NCBI GenBank assembly: GCA_036824045.1
Contig: DAITAZ010000012.1
Coordinates: 1-64,000, forward strand
DNA length: 64,000 nt
Reading direction: 5' to 3'
Origin: DAITAZ01 sp036824045
Lineage (GTDB): Bacteria > Pseudomonadota > Gammaproteobacteria > Burkholderiales > Rhodocyclaceae
Shown one piece after another: positions 1-8,617 of this stretch. The first letter of the stretch is position 1. Each line of letters starts with the position of its first letter. A program made the translations under genes and the position numbers. Under the pieces are notes generated by a model, which saw only the letters and a list, made by a program, of their open reading frames with translations, was not told the origin of the DNA and made no database searches.

Positions 1-2
1 GG

Positions 3-98
3 GCGCACAGGCTGGTGCTGGTCTGGGCGGCGCCAGGACGCGCACGCGGCGGCGTGCTAACGGAGCCGGGCAGCGACACGCCCTTGACCCTCTCCTAA
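3..98 (+). CDS. C-terminal end of an unidentified protein (partial)
   Basis: An open frame enters from the left edge and ends at TAA (96-98), giving 31 residues with no recognisable family. It is followed within 10 bases by a strong hairpin, as expected for the end of a gene. The frame could also be chance in GC-rich DNA, so the call is weak. Confidence 0.25.
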   Translation, partial: AHRLVLVWAAPGRARGGVLTEPGSDTPLTLS

Positions 99-106
99 CA
101 AAACGA

Positions 107-136
107 ACCCCGAACGGCTTCGTGGCCGTTCGGGGT
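107..136. terminator. Hairpin, probable transcription terminator
   Basis: A 12-bp perfect stem (107-118 with 125-136, arms ACCCCGAACGGC and complement) closes a TTCGTG loop. On the minus strand it is followed by a T-rich stretch (TTCGTTTTGTT); on the plus strand there is no U run. It separates whatever lies to the left from the restriction-modification genes. Confidence 0.45.
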
Positions 137-330
137 GTTGGCACGAGAAGGGCGGTCCTGCCGGTCTGCCTTAGGTCGGTGAGGAGCCAAAGGGCGACCG
201 GGCTGGACGGGGCTGGGAACGGCCTTTTTGAGGTGCCGACGCGCCCTACGCCGTTCAAGGCCAAGAGATTTCTGACCAGCACGCTCCCAGACCTTAAAAT
301 CGGGGCGCTTCGATCAACTGAGATTCGCGT

Positions 331-1880
331 ATGCCGTTCCTAGACTGGGTCAACAAGGCCCAAGCCGTGTCCGTGGCAGGCACGGTGCCGTACCATCTGT
401 TGAACCTTGAGTCCGTGCACGGTGATTCTGCCGCGGACAACATGCTAATCCAGGGGGACAACCTTCTGGCCTTGAAGGCCCTGCTCCCGTTTTACCGCGG
501 GCAAGTGAAGTGCGTCTTCATCGACCCGCCGTACAACACCCAGAGCGCGTTCGAGCACTACGACGACAAGCTCGAACACAGCCAGTGGCTGAGCATGATG
601 CACCCCCGCCTTGTGTTGCTCCGCGAGCTGCTGGCGACTGACGGAAGCATCTGGGTAACGCTCGACGACAACGAAGCCCACTACATGAAGGTGCTGCTGG
701 ACGAGGTTTTCGGGCGTAGCAACTTCGTCTGCTCGGTCATCTGGGAGAAGGCTGACTCCCCCCGCAACTCGGCTCGGCAGTTTTCCACCGACCACGATTA
801 CATGCTTGTGTACTCGCGCCAGCCGGACTGGAAACCGAACAAGCTGCCGCGATCCGAAGAGTCGGACGCGATCTACAGCAACCCCGACAACGACGAACGA
901 GGGCCATGGTTGCCGGGCGACCCGTACGCCAACAAGCCGTACTCCAAAGGCTTGTACACGATCACCGGACCGACCGGCCGAACCTTCTCGCCGCCGCCCG
1001 GACGGTTCTGGCGCGTGTCGGAGGAGAAGTTGCGCGAACTCGACCGAGACGACCGGATCTGGTGGGGGCCGACAGGCGATGCCCGTCCCAGCATTAAGCG
1101 CTACCTGTCGGAGGTCGGCGATCTCGTGCCCCGGACGCTCTGGTCGAAGGACCTCGTAGGGAGCAACCGCACGTCGAAGAACGAGATGCGCGCTCTTTTT
1201 CCGGGTGAAGAGTCCTTCGGCACGCCCAAGCCGGAGCGCCTGCTGGAACGCGTACTGCACATCGCCACGCTGCCGGGTGACATTGTGCTTGACAGCTTCC
1301 TGGGGTCCGGCACTACAGCCGCGGTAGCCCACAAGATGCAGCGCAAGTACCTCGGCGTCGAACTTGGAGAACATGCTCGATCTCTCTGCCTGCCTCGCCT
1401 GGAAAAGGTGATTGCCGGCGAGCAAGGGGGCGTCTCGAAGGCGGTGGGCTGGGCGGGAGGCGGCGGGTNNNNNNNNNNGGGTTCCGTTTCTACACCTTGG
1501 GCGCCCCCGTCTTCGATGCCGACGGCAGCATCCACCCAGAGGTGAAGTTCAGTTCCTTGGCGGCCTACCTGTGGCACTTCGAGACGGGCAAACCGGCAGT
1601 GCACACCTTCGCCTCCCCGCTTCTCGGCGTGCACGAGGACACCGCGGTCTTCCTGCTCTACAACGGCATCCTCGGCGACCGACGACCAGCCGGAGGCAAC
1701 GTGCTCACCGGCCCGGTTCTGGCCCACCTGGACGGACTGCTGGCAGCGGCAACGCCGCCGGGGCAGCCAGTGCCCTTCCGCAAAATCGTCTACGGCGAAA
1801 CGACCCGCCTGGGCGAGCAGCGCCTCGAAGAGGCCGGCGTGACCTTCCGCCAGATCCCCTACGACATCAAGGCGCGCTGA
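331..1880 (+). CDS. mod: Type III restriction-modification system DNA methyltransferase (Mod subunit), interrupted by an assembly gap
   Basis: Adenine-N6 DNA methyltransferase that recognises the target site and protects host DNA. The beta-class motif order is visible: catalytic DPPY at residues 65-68 precedes the SAM-binding DSFLGSGTT motif at about 321-329. The start is the first ATG after an in-frame TGA (319-321). The frame reads to the N run at 1469-1478 and resumes in a different frame from about 1482 (FRFYTLGAP) to the stop at 1880. The conserved GWxGGGGFRFY stretch is rebuilt exactly if the GGGT flanking both sides of the gap is counted once, so the shift is an assembly artefact, not a mutation. 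The restriction partner follows directly. Confidence 0.9.
1469..1478. other. Assembly gap (10 N) inside mod
   Basis: Ten N bases. The left flank ends CGGCGGGT and the right flank begins GGGTTCCG, so four bases are shared. Merging them restores the Mod reading frame through a GGGGF motif. The true gap size is therefore probably negative (an unmerged overlap). The flanking sequence is extremely GC-rich. Confidence 0.9.
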
Positions 1881-1906
1881 CGACAACAAGAACAAGGACA
1901 GGGACG

Positions 1907-1916
1907 NNNNNNNNNN
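1907..1916. other. Assembly gap (10 N) covering the res start
   Basis: Ten N bases between the mod stop (1880) and the first visible codon of res (1917). No overlap between flanks is apparent. The start codon and ribosome-binding site of res lie in or at this gap. Confidence 0.9.
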
Positions 1917-4625
1917 CCAACCTTCAAGCTCAAGGTATACCAGGGACGAACGCTGGAGGCCCTAGAGGTCTTCTTTCGGCGCACGCGGGTCGCCGGACAT
2001 CAGGTCGCCTGGGCGGAAGCCATGGCCGCAGTCGGCCAGAAGACCCCGTACGACGCCGCCACCATGGGGGACGTGCCCGCAGTGTGCGTGCGCATCCCAA
2101 CCGGGGGCGGCAAGACCACGCTGGCGGCCCACGCCGTGGCCCGGGTAGGCCGTGCCCTGCTCGACACCGACGCGCCCGTCGCGCTGTGGCTGGTGCCGTC
2201 CGACGCCATCCGCACTCAGACCCTCGCCGCGCTGCGCGTCCCCGGCAACGCCTGTCACGCCGGGCTGGCCGAGCACTTCGGCGACCGAGTTCGCGTCTGC
2301 GCGCTGGACGAGCTTTCCACGGTCGGGCCGCACGAGGTGGGCACGTCCGCCGTCATCGTCGTCGCCACCATCCAGTCCTTCGCCGTGCGCGACAAGAGCA
2401 TCCGCAACGTCTACGCGTTCGACGAATCGCTGGCCCCGCACTTCCAGGGGCTGACGCCCGCGCAGGCCGCCCACCTAGACAAGGTGACCGAGGCCGACGT
2501 CGGGAAGCAGCCCTACCTGACGGCGGCGGACGTCGGCCGCGTCAAGTCGTCCCTGGCGAACTGGGTCGCGCTGAACCGCCCGATCCTCGTCGTCGACGAG
2601 GCACACAACAACCGCACGCACCTCGCCTTCGAGACGCTGCGCAAGCTGGCGCCCTCCTGCGTCGTCGAGATGACCGCGACGCCGGTCAAGGGCAGCAACG
2701 TGCTCTTCCACGTCGGTGCCCAGGAGCTTCAGAAGGAGGACATGATCAAGCTGCCGATCGTCCTCATGGAGCATCCCACCGGCTGGAAGGACGCCGTACG
2801 CGACGCCGTGCTGACGCGCGACCGCCTCGAACGCGTAGCCGAAAAGGAAAAGGACTACGTGCGGCCAGTGATCCTCTTCCAGGCGGAACCCAAGGGCGGC
2901 GAAGTGACGGTCGATGTGCTGGTCGACCATCTCACAGACCCGGACGGCGAGAAACTGCCCCGCGAGCAGATCGCCGTCGCCACGGGCGACCAGAAGGAAC
3001 TGGACGGCGTGCAGCTCGGTTCCCCGACCTGCCCGGTGCGCTTCGTCGTCACCGTTGAGGCGCTGAAGGAAGGCTGGGACTGCCCGTTCGCTTACGTGCT
3101 GTGCAGCATGCAGAACGCGCACAGCGCCAAGGACGTCGAGCAGTTGCTCGGCCGCGTCCTGCGGATGCCCTACGCCCGACCCCGCCAGCAGTTCGAACTC
3201 AACAGGGCCTACGCTCACCTCGTGTCCGCCGGCTTCGTGCGGGTGGCCGACGAACTCAGCGACCGGCTGGTCAAGAACATGGGCTTCAACGCCTACGAGG
3301 CGGCCTCGGCCATCGTGCCGAGCCAGGCAAGCTTCGACCTGCCGGGAGATGGGACATCCACCGCGGGTAGCGGCGCCCGGGCCAAGGTGCCGGAGGCGAT
3401 CGTGAGCCTGCCGGCCATGCCCTCCACGCCGCTGCCGGCGACGCTCGCGGCCACGGTCGAACTGCGCGCAACAAGCGGCGGCGCCACAGCCATCGTCCGC
3501 GGCGACCTGGACGAGGAAGTCGAGAACTTCCTGCTGAGCGGGCTCAGCGGCAAGCACCAGAAGGCCGTCAGCGAGGCCATCGAGCGCGAGCGCGTCCGGC
3601 AGGACGCTGCCAAGGCGCCCGCGGCCCTCGGCATCCCGTTCGCCAAGCTGCCGCAGCTCTGCTTTCCTTTCGATGACGAGCTCCAGCCGCTCGACCGGCG
3701 CCTGTGTTCGGAGTTGGGCCAGTTCGACCTGTTTGCCGAGCCGGTCAGTCTGGCGGGCTTCAGCCTGCGGGAAAGCGGCAGGGCCTACGAGATCGACGTG
3801 GACGAGGGTCACGTCACCTACAAGCTGGCGGAGCCCGAGCAGCTTGGCCTCAACGATGTCCCCGCGCACGCCGACGAGAACGACCTCGTGCGCACGCTTG
3901 ACCGGGAGTGCCGGCAAGTCGACGTCAGCCAGTCGGTCATGCTCAAGTGGCTGCTGGCGCTCGTGCAGCACCTCCAGCGCGACCGCGGCCTGACCCTGAC
4001 CGCGCTGGTCCGGACCAGGAACCCGCTCGCCGAGGCCATCCGGCGGGAACTGGACCGACGCCGGCAACGCGCCGTCGAACGGGGCTTCCAGCAGGCCCTC
4101 CCGGGCCTCGCAGCGGCCCCGACGCTGGGCGACAGCTTCCGCTACCACTTTACCTTCCATCCGGACCGCTACCCGGGTCGACCGCCCTTCTACCAGGGCA
4201 GCTACCGCTTCCAGAAGCACTACTACGGCGGCAGCCGCATCCACGACCTGAGGTACCGGACGGAGAGCGGGAAGCTGTCGGAAGAGTTCGAGTGCGCGCG
4301 CGCGCTCGACGAAGAGCGCAAGGTCAAGCACTGGGTGCGCAACGTCGAGCGGGACGAGAGGTTCTCGTTCTGGCTGCCCACCTCGACCGACTACTTCTAC
4401 CCGGACTTCGTGGCGGAGTTGACCGACGGCCGCGTGCTGGCGGTCGAGTACAAGGGGCAGTACCTGCTGGGCACGGACGACACGCGGGAGAAGACGCAGG
4501 TCGGCCACCAGTGGGAGGCGACGAGCGGCGGGCGGTGCCTGTTTCTGCTGGCGACAGCCCCCGACGCTGACACGGCGGGGCGAACGCTGGACCAGCAGGT
4601 GGCGGACAAGATCAACGGCGCCTGA
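1917..4625 (+). CDS. res: Type III restriction enzyme, helicase/endonuclease Res subunit (start codon lost in gap)
   Basis: ATP-dependent DNA translocase and endonuclease that acts with Mod to cut unmethylated DNA. The visible frame opens with PTFKLKVYQG directly after the N run; about two or three N-terminal residues are missing. Superfamily 2 helicase motifs follow in order: Walker A IPTGGGKT (about residue 59), DEAH box (VVDEAHNN), TATP, EGWDCP and motif VI QLLGRVLRMP. The C-terminus has a PD-(D/E)xK-like nuclease core (DFVAEL then VEYKGQ). The length of about 900 aa is typical for Res. It ends 90 bases before the shared terminator with tRNA-Phe. Confidence 0.93.
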   Translation, partial: PTFKLKVYQGRTLEALEVFFRRTRVAGHQVAWAEAMAAVGQKTPYDAATMGDVPAVCVRIPTGGGKTTLAAHAVARVGRALLDTDAPVALWLVPSDAIRTQTLAALRVPGNACHAGLAEHFGDRVRVCALDELSTVGPHEVGTSAVIVVATIQSFAVRDKSIRNVYAFDESLAPHFQGLTPAQAAHLDKVTEADVGKQPYLTAADVGRVKSSLANWVALNRPILVVDEAHNNRTHLAFETLRKLAPSCVVEMTATPVKGSNVLFHVGAQELQKEDMIKLPIVLMEHPTGWKDAVRDAVLTRDRLERVAEKEKDYVRPVILFQAEPKGGEVTVDVLVDHLTDPDGEKLPREQIAVATGDQKELDGVQLGSPTCPVRFVVTVEALKEGWDCPFAYVLCSMQNAHSAKDVEQLLGRVLRMPYARPRQQFELNRAYAHLVSAGFVRVADELSDRLVKNMGFNAYEAASAIVPSQASFDLPGDGTSTAGSGARAKVPEAIVSLPAMPSTPLPATLAATVELRATSGGATAIVRGDLDEEVENFLLSGLSGKHQKAVSEAIERERVRQDAAKAPAALGIPFAKLPQLCFPFDDELQPLDRRLCSELGQFDLFAEPVSLAGFSLRESGRAYEIDVDEGHVTYKLAEPEQLGLNDVPAHADENDLVRTLDRECRQVDVSQSVMLKWLLALVQHLQRDRGLTLTALVRTRNPLAEAIRRELDRRRQRAVERGFQQALPGLAAAPTLGDSFRYHFTFHPDRYPGRPPFYQGSYRFQKHYYGGSRIHDLRYRTESGKLSEEFECARALDEERKVKHWVRNVERDERFSFWLPTSTDYFYPDFVAELTDGRVLAVEYKGQYLLGTDDTREKTQVGHQWEATSGGRCLFLLATAPDADTAGRTLDQQVADKINGA

Positions 4626-4635
4626 CACCGGAGAA

Positions 4636-4660
4636 CCGAGCACGCAGTGCGCGTGCTCGG
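4636..4660 (+). terminator. Hairpin just downstream of res
   Basis: A 10-bp perfect stem (CCGAGCACGC at 4636-4645 with its complement at 4651-4660) closes a 5-base loop 11 bases after the res stop. It is followed by AAAAGG, not a U run, so it may protect the mRNA 3' end or pause polymerase ahead of the stronger terminator at 4715-4749. Confidence 0.35.
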
Positions 4661-4714
4661 AAAAGGTCCCCCCACCGGGGATGGCCCGGCCCGCGGAGTT
4701 TGGTCCGCGTGAAC

Positions 4715-4749
4715 GCAAAAACGCCGACCACATGGATCGGCGTTTTTGC
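4715..4749. terminator. Bidirectional rho-independent terminator between res and tRNA-Phe
   Basis: A 13-bp perfect stem (4715-4727 and 4737-4749, arm GCAAAAACGCCGA) closes a 9-base loop. The five A/five T pairs provide a U-rich tail in both directions, so it can end both res (plus) and the tRNA-Phe transcript (minus). Confidence 0.85.
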
Positions 4750-4760
4750 TGAAGTATCTT

Positions 4761-4836
4761 TGGTGGCCAGTCGCGGAATCGAACCACGGACACGCGGATT
4801 TTCAATCCGCTGCTCTACCAACTGAGCTAACTGGCC
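4761..4836 (-). tRNA. tRNA-Phe (anticodon GAA)
   Basis: Read on the minus strand this is a complete 76-nt cloverleaf with encoded CCA (4761-4763). It has acceptor arm GGCCAGT/ACTGGCC, D-loop AGTTGGTA, anticodon stem GCGGA/TCCGC around loop TTGAAAA, and T-loop TTCGATT. The restriction-modification genes lie on its 3' side, a common position for acquired DNA, but no duplicated tRNA 3' end is seen in the window. Confidence 0.97.
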
Positions 4837-5044
4837 GAAGAGCTGCGCATTATAGGTAACCGGCAGGTGTTCGTCAAACCCAACATCGCCCGGCGCAAAG
4901 CGCCTGCGGCCACAAATGCGGACGACTCTTGTGCGCGGTCCAAAAACTTGATCCAGGTCAACTTTCTGGAAAGAATTGTTCCAATAAATTCCCTCCACTC
5001 CGCTTTGCGCCGGCACGCCCGCGCTCAGCAGTGGCGACAACTTA

Positions 5045-5058
5045 TTGATTTATATCAA
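5045..5058. promoter_or_regulatory. Perfect FNR/ANR-type box upstream of the hydrogenase operon
   Basis: TTGATTTATATCAA matches the TTGAT-N4-ATCAA consensus of FNR-family anaerobic regulators at every position. Centred at 5051.5, it would activate a class II start near 5093, where an AT-rich AAATAAACT (5081-5089) could serve as the -10 element. The hydrogenase start codon is about 230 bases downstream. Confidence 0.65.
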
Positions 5059-5202
5059 AATTGATGATGCGGTGCGGAAAAAATAAACTGGAAAGAGACA
5101 TTCCACTCGCGCTCCACTTCTGCCTCGCCGGGTCCATTGCGACTTGTCGGCTGATTCACGCAACTCTCTGAAATAACGGCCATTCTTCAGGCATCTCCCT
5201 CC

Positions 5203-5217
5203 TGGCACGGAACTTGA
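5203..5217 (+). promoter_or_regulatory. Sigma54-like (-24/-12) promoter for hybO
   Basis: TGGCACGGAACTTGA matches the TGGCACG-N4-TTGC consensus at 10 of the 11 specified bases; only the last C is A. Spacing between the -24 GG and the -12 element is correct. Transcription would start near 5229, 53 bases before the hybO ATG. The core GGCACGGAA recurs in the fdnG promoter at 23926. Confidence 0.55.
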
Positions 5218-5281
5218 AGCATCTATGGAACAAATTGATGCAGGTGTTGCAGCACAACATACCCGTTGAAGGGAGAGGAAG

Positions 5282-6451
5282 ATGGAGACGGATTTCGGGG
5301 GGCAAGCCCGGTCCACGCCGTGGGCGCGGGGGGCGGAAGAGCGGCTGGGGATGAACCGACGCAACTTCCTGCAGTTTTGCGCCACGTTGGCCACGACACT
5401 CGGGCTGCCCAAGGGGGCGGAAGCAGCCGTAAGCGAGGCGATTGAAAAAGCGAAGCGGCCATCGGTGATCTGGCTGCACTTCCAGGAATGCACGGGCTGC
5501 ACGGAATCCATGCTGCGCGCCGAGCACCCCACGCTGGAAAAGCTCATCCTGGATGTGATCTCGCTGGATTATCACGAAACGCTGTTCGCCGCCGCCGGGC
5601 ATCAGGTGGAAGCCGCCCGCACGGCCGCCATGGCAGCCAACAAAGGCAAGTATCTGCTGGTGGTGGAAGGCGCCATTCCCACTCGCGACGGAGGCATCTA
5701 CTGCAAGGTGGGCAACCGCACCGCCATTGAACTGACCAAGGATTGCGCCAAGGATGCCGCCGCGGTGATCGCCATCGGCTCCTGTGCCTCGTGGGGCGGC
5801 ATGCCCTCCACCGACCCCAACCCCACCGGGGCAGTGGGGGTCAACAAGATTCTGGACAAGCCGGTAGTCACCATTCCCGGCTGCCCGCCCAATCCTTACA
5901 ACTTCCTGGCCACGGTGGTGCACTTCCTGACCTTCGGTCAATTGCCGCCGGTGGACAAGCTGGGCCGGCCACTTTTCGCCTACTCCCGCCTCATCCACGA
6001 AAACTGCGAGCGCCGGGCACACTTCGATGCCGGCCGCTTTGCGCTGGAGTTCGGCGACGACGGCCACCGCAAGGGGTACTGCCTCTACAAGCTCGGCTGC
6101 AAGGGCCCGGAAACCTACGCCAACTGCCCCACCGCCCTCTTTGGCGATGCCGGCGCAGGCACCTGGCCGGTGGGTTGCGGCCACCCCTGCATCGGCTGCA
6201 CCGAACAGGGCGTGGGATTCATCAAGCCCATCCACCAGTTGGCGAAAGTGAAGAACGTGGAACCGCCGGCACTCTATCCAAGCATCGCCGAGTCCCAGGG
6301 CACGGGTGCCACGCTTGGCGCGGCCGCGGTGCTGGCGGCGGTGGCAGGCGCCGCCGCCGGCGCGGGGGCGATGCTGGCCCGCAACCTGGGGCGCAATCAC
6401 GCGGAATCCGAAGCCGCCGCGCAGGCGGAACCAAAACGCGAGCAGGTGTGA
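5282..6451 (+). CDS. hybO: [NiFe]-hydrogenase 2 small subunit (HybO-like)
   Basis: Electron-transfer subunit of a periplasmic, membrane-bound uptake hydrogenase. It carries electrons from the NiFe site through Fe-S clusters towards the quinone pool. The Tat signal NRRNFLQF has its twin arginine at residues 26-27, after a short N-terminal extension as in E. coli HybO. Cluster cysteines include ECTGCTES (C70, C73) and, near the C-terminus, CGHPCIGC. A C-terminal Ala/Gly-rich hydrophobic helix (about 340-367) anchors it in the membrane. The ATG has a strong ribosome site (GGGAGAGGA). It is the first gene of the hyb operon; hybA starts 2 bases after its stop. 389 aa, normal length. Confidence 0.96.
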   Translation: METDFGGQARSTPWARGAEERLGMNRRNFLQFCATLATTLGLPKGAEAAVSEAIEKAKRPSVIWLHFQECTGCTESMLRAEHPTLEKLILDVISLDYHETLFAAAGHQVEAARTAAMAANKGKYLLVVEGAIPTRDGGIYCKVGNRTAIELTKDCAKDAAAVIAIGSCASWGGMPSTDPNPTGAVGVNKILDKPVVTIPGCPPNPYNFLATVVHFLTFGQLPPVDKLGRPLFAYSRLIHENCERRAHFDAGRFALEFGDDGHRKGYCLYKLGCKGPETYANCPTALFGDAGAGTWPVGCGHPCIGCTEQGVGFIKPIHQLAKVKNVEPPALYPSIAESQGTGATLGAAAVLAAVAGAAAGAGAMLARNLGRNHAESEAAAQAEPKREQV

Positions 6452-6453
6452 CC

Positions 6454-7443
6454 ATGAACGCCCGACGCGATTTTCTGCGCCGCGCCCTGGCGGGTGGCGC
6501 AGCCGTGGCCGGTGCGGCGGCATGCCCCCCGGCAGCCGCCCGCGGCAACAACGAGATATCACCCGACGCTCTGGGCCTGCTCTTCGACGCCACCTTGTGC
6601 ATTGGCTGCAAAGCCTGCGTGGCCGCCTGCAAGCGGGAAAACAAGCTCCCCCTGGACTACGCCACGCCGGCCGACAGCGCATGGGACGTTCCGGTGGACA
6701 CCACCGCCCGCACCTTCAACGTGATCAAGGCCTATCGGCAGGGCGAAGCCAACCGCAAGGACGCGGAGCAGGACGGCTACGCCTTCATGAAGTCATCCTG
6801 CCTGCACTGCGTGGATCCGTCCTGCGTGTCGGCCTGCCCGGTGTCGGCCATGACCAAGGACAAGGTGACGGGGATCGTGGGCTACGATCCGGATGCCTGC
6901 ATCGGCTGCCGCTACTGCGTGGCCGCCTGCCCCTTCGGCATTCCCAAGTACGACTACGACTCGCCCACCGGCAAGATCGGCAAGTGCGAGTTGTGCCGCC
7001 ACCGCCTGCCGGAGGGCAAGTACGCCGCCTGTGCCGAGGTCTGCCCGACCGGCGCCACCCTCTACGGCAAGGTGAGCGACCTGAAGGCGGAGGCCAAGCG
7101 CCGGCTGGCGCTCACGCCCGGCGCCACCACCACCTGGCCCCGGGGCAATCTCTCCACCCACGACCAGCCAGGCTGGGCGGGCGCCGCACCCCAGTATGTG
7201 CAGCACCTGTACGGCGAAACCGAGGTCGGCGGCACGCAGATGCTCAAGCTCTCGGCCGTGCCTTTCGACAAGCTGGGTCACAAGCCGCTGCCGGACAAAT
7301 CCTTTGCGTCCAGTTCCGAAACGCTGCAGCACACCCTGTACGGTGGCCTGGTGCTGCCCCTGGTGGTGCTGGGCGCCATGACTTTTGTGGCCAAACGCAA
7401 CGTCAAACACTCGGACGACAGCGGAGAAGGAGGTGATGTATGA
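6454..7443 (+). CDS. hybA: Hydrogenase 2 ferredoxin-like iron-sulfur subunit (HybA-like)
   Basis: Relays electrons from HybO to the membrane subunit HybB. The N-terminus is a Tat signal (MNARRDFLRRAL). Four cysteine groups for [4Fe-4S] clusters follow: CIGCKACVAAC, a second group with CLHCVDPSCVSACP, CIGCRYCVAACP, and CELCRHRL followed by CAEVCP. One C-terminal hydrophobic segment (LVLPLVVLGAMTFVA) anchors it. 329 aa. Its TGA overlaps the ATG of hybB, showing translational coupling. Confidence 0.94.
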   Translation: MNARRDFLRRALAGGAAVAGAAACPPAAARGNNEISPDALGLLFDATLCIGCKACVAACKRENKLPLDYATPADSAWDVPVDTTARTFNVIKAYRQGEANRKDAEQDGYAFMKSSCLHCVDPSCVSACPVSAMTKDKVTGIVGYDPDACIGCRYCVAACPFGIPKYDYDSPTGKIGKCELCRHRLPEGKYAACAEVCPTGATLYGKVSDLKAEAKRRLALTPGATTTWPRGNLSTHDQPGWAGAAPQYVQHLYGETEVGGTQMLKLSAVPFDKLGHKPLPDKSFASSSETLQHTLYGGLVLPLVVLGAMTFVAKRNVKHSDDSGEGGDV

Positions 7444-8606
7444 GCCACCCCGCTCACCTTGCACCGGCCCCGATCGGCGGGCGGCTGGTCAATCCGGTCA
7501 CGATCACCTGCGCAGTGCTCATCGCCACGGCGCTGGCCATCCTCGCCGTGCGCTTCTTCTTCGGCCTGGGCAGCGTCACCCACCTCAACGACGGTTACCC
7601 CTGGGGCATCTGGGTCGTGGCCGACGTGGTGATCGGCTCCGCCTTCGCCTGCGGGGGCTTCTCGGTGGCGATGCTGGTCTACATCTTCAACCGCGGGGAG
7701 TACCACGCCCTGGTCCGCCCTGCCCTGCTGGCCAGCCTGTTCGGCTACACGTTGGCCGGGGCCGGCGTGCTGTTCGACCTGGGCCGGTGGTGGAACTTCT
7801 GGCACATCCTGTGGCCGGGCTATGCCTCGCCCAACTCGGTCATGTTCGAGGTGGCAGCCTGCATCTCGCTCTACATCCTGGTGATGTGGATCGAGTTCTC
7901 GCCCACCTTCCTCGAAAAGTGGGGACTGGGGGAACTCCGGCGCAAGCTGCACAAGGCGATGTTCTTCTTCATCGCCCTGGGCACGGTGCTGCCGATGATG
8001 CACCAGAGTTCCCTGGGTTCGCTGCTGGTGGTGTTCGGCACCCAGATCCACCCCCTGTGGCAAAGCATCGTCCTGCCGCTGATCTTCCTGCTCTCGGCCA
8101 TCACCATCGGCTACGCGGTCGTGCTGTTCGAGTCCTGCCTCGCCGCCGCCGGCTTCCGCCGCAGCATCGAGATGCACCTGCTCACCCCCTTGTCGAAGAT
8201 CATGCTGGGCATGCTGGCGGTGTTCCTGCTGGTGCGCTTCGGGGATCTGATCGTGCGCGGCGCCCTGGGCCACGCGTTTGAGGGCAGTCTGCAGGCCCTC
8301 ATGTTCTGGCTCGAGACCGCGTGCTTCGTCGCGCCCCTGTGGCTGCTGCGCAGCGAGGCGCTCCGGCGCAACCCCGCCCGGCTGTTCGTGGCAGGCGCCC
8401 TGCTCATGCTGGGGGGCGTGCTGCTGCGCATCAACGCCTTCCTGGTGGGCTACCAGACCGGCGACGGCTGGCACTACTTCCCCTCCATCCCCGAAATGCT
8501 GGTCACCTTCGGCATGTTCGCCATCGAGGTGCTGGGCTACATCGTCATCACCCGCCGCTTCCCCGTGCTGCCCCGTGAGGAGCACGCGCTGGCCGGTCGT
8601 CACTGA
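7440..8606 (+). CDS. hybB: Hydrogenase 2 integral membrane quinone-reducing subunit (HybB, NrfD/PsrC family)
   Basis: Multi-spanning membrane protein that connects the periplasmic hydrogenase to the quinone pool without haem. The 388-residue product has about ten hydrophobic helices, and the early DGYPWGIW region is typical of the NrfD/HybB family. It overlaps hybA by four bases and precedes hybC by 11 bases. Assignment rests on the hydrophobic pattern, length and position between hybA and hybC. Confidence 0.93.
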   Translation: MSHPAHLAPAPIGGRLVNPVTITCAVLIATALAILAVRFFFGLGSVTHLNDGYPWGIWVVADVVIGSAFACGGFSVAMLVYIFNRGEYHALVRPALLASLFGYTLAGAGVLFDLGRWWNFWHILWPGYASPNSVMFEVAACISLYILVMWIEFSPTFLEKWGLGELRRKLHKAMFFFIALGTVLPMMHQSSLGSLLVVFGTQIHPLWQSIVLPLIFLLSAITIGYAVVLFESCLAAAGFRRSIEMHLLTPLSKIMLGMLAVFLLVRFGDLIVRGALGHAFEGSLQALMFWLETACFVAPLWLLRSEALRRNPARLFVAGALLMLGGVLLRINAFLVGYQTGDGWHYFPSIPEMLVTFGMFAIEVLGYIVITRRFPVLPREEHALAGRH

Positions 8607-8617
8607 GGAATCCTGTC

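Noticed and set aside
139..153. TGGCACG followed by GGGC, resembling a sigma54 promoter upstream of mod
   Set aside because: The -12 element lacks TTGC, it lies about 180 bases from the mod start, and type III R-M genes are not known sigma54 targets.
122..343. A 73-residue frame upstream of mod
   Set aside because: It overlaps the hairpin at 107-136 and the mod start, is Arg-rich with no family features, and has no ribosome site.
4867..5064. A 65-residue plus-strand frame upstream of hybO
   Set aside because: It begins in the tRNA-Phe upstream region, runs into the FNR box, and has no ribosome site or recognisable features.
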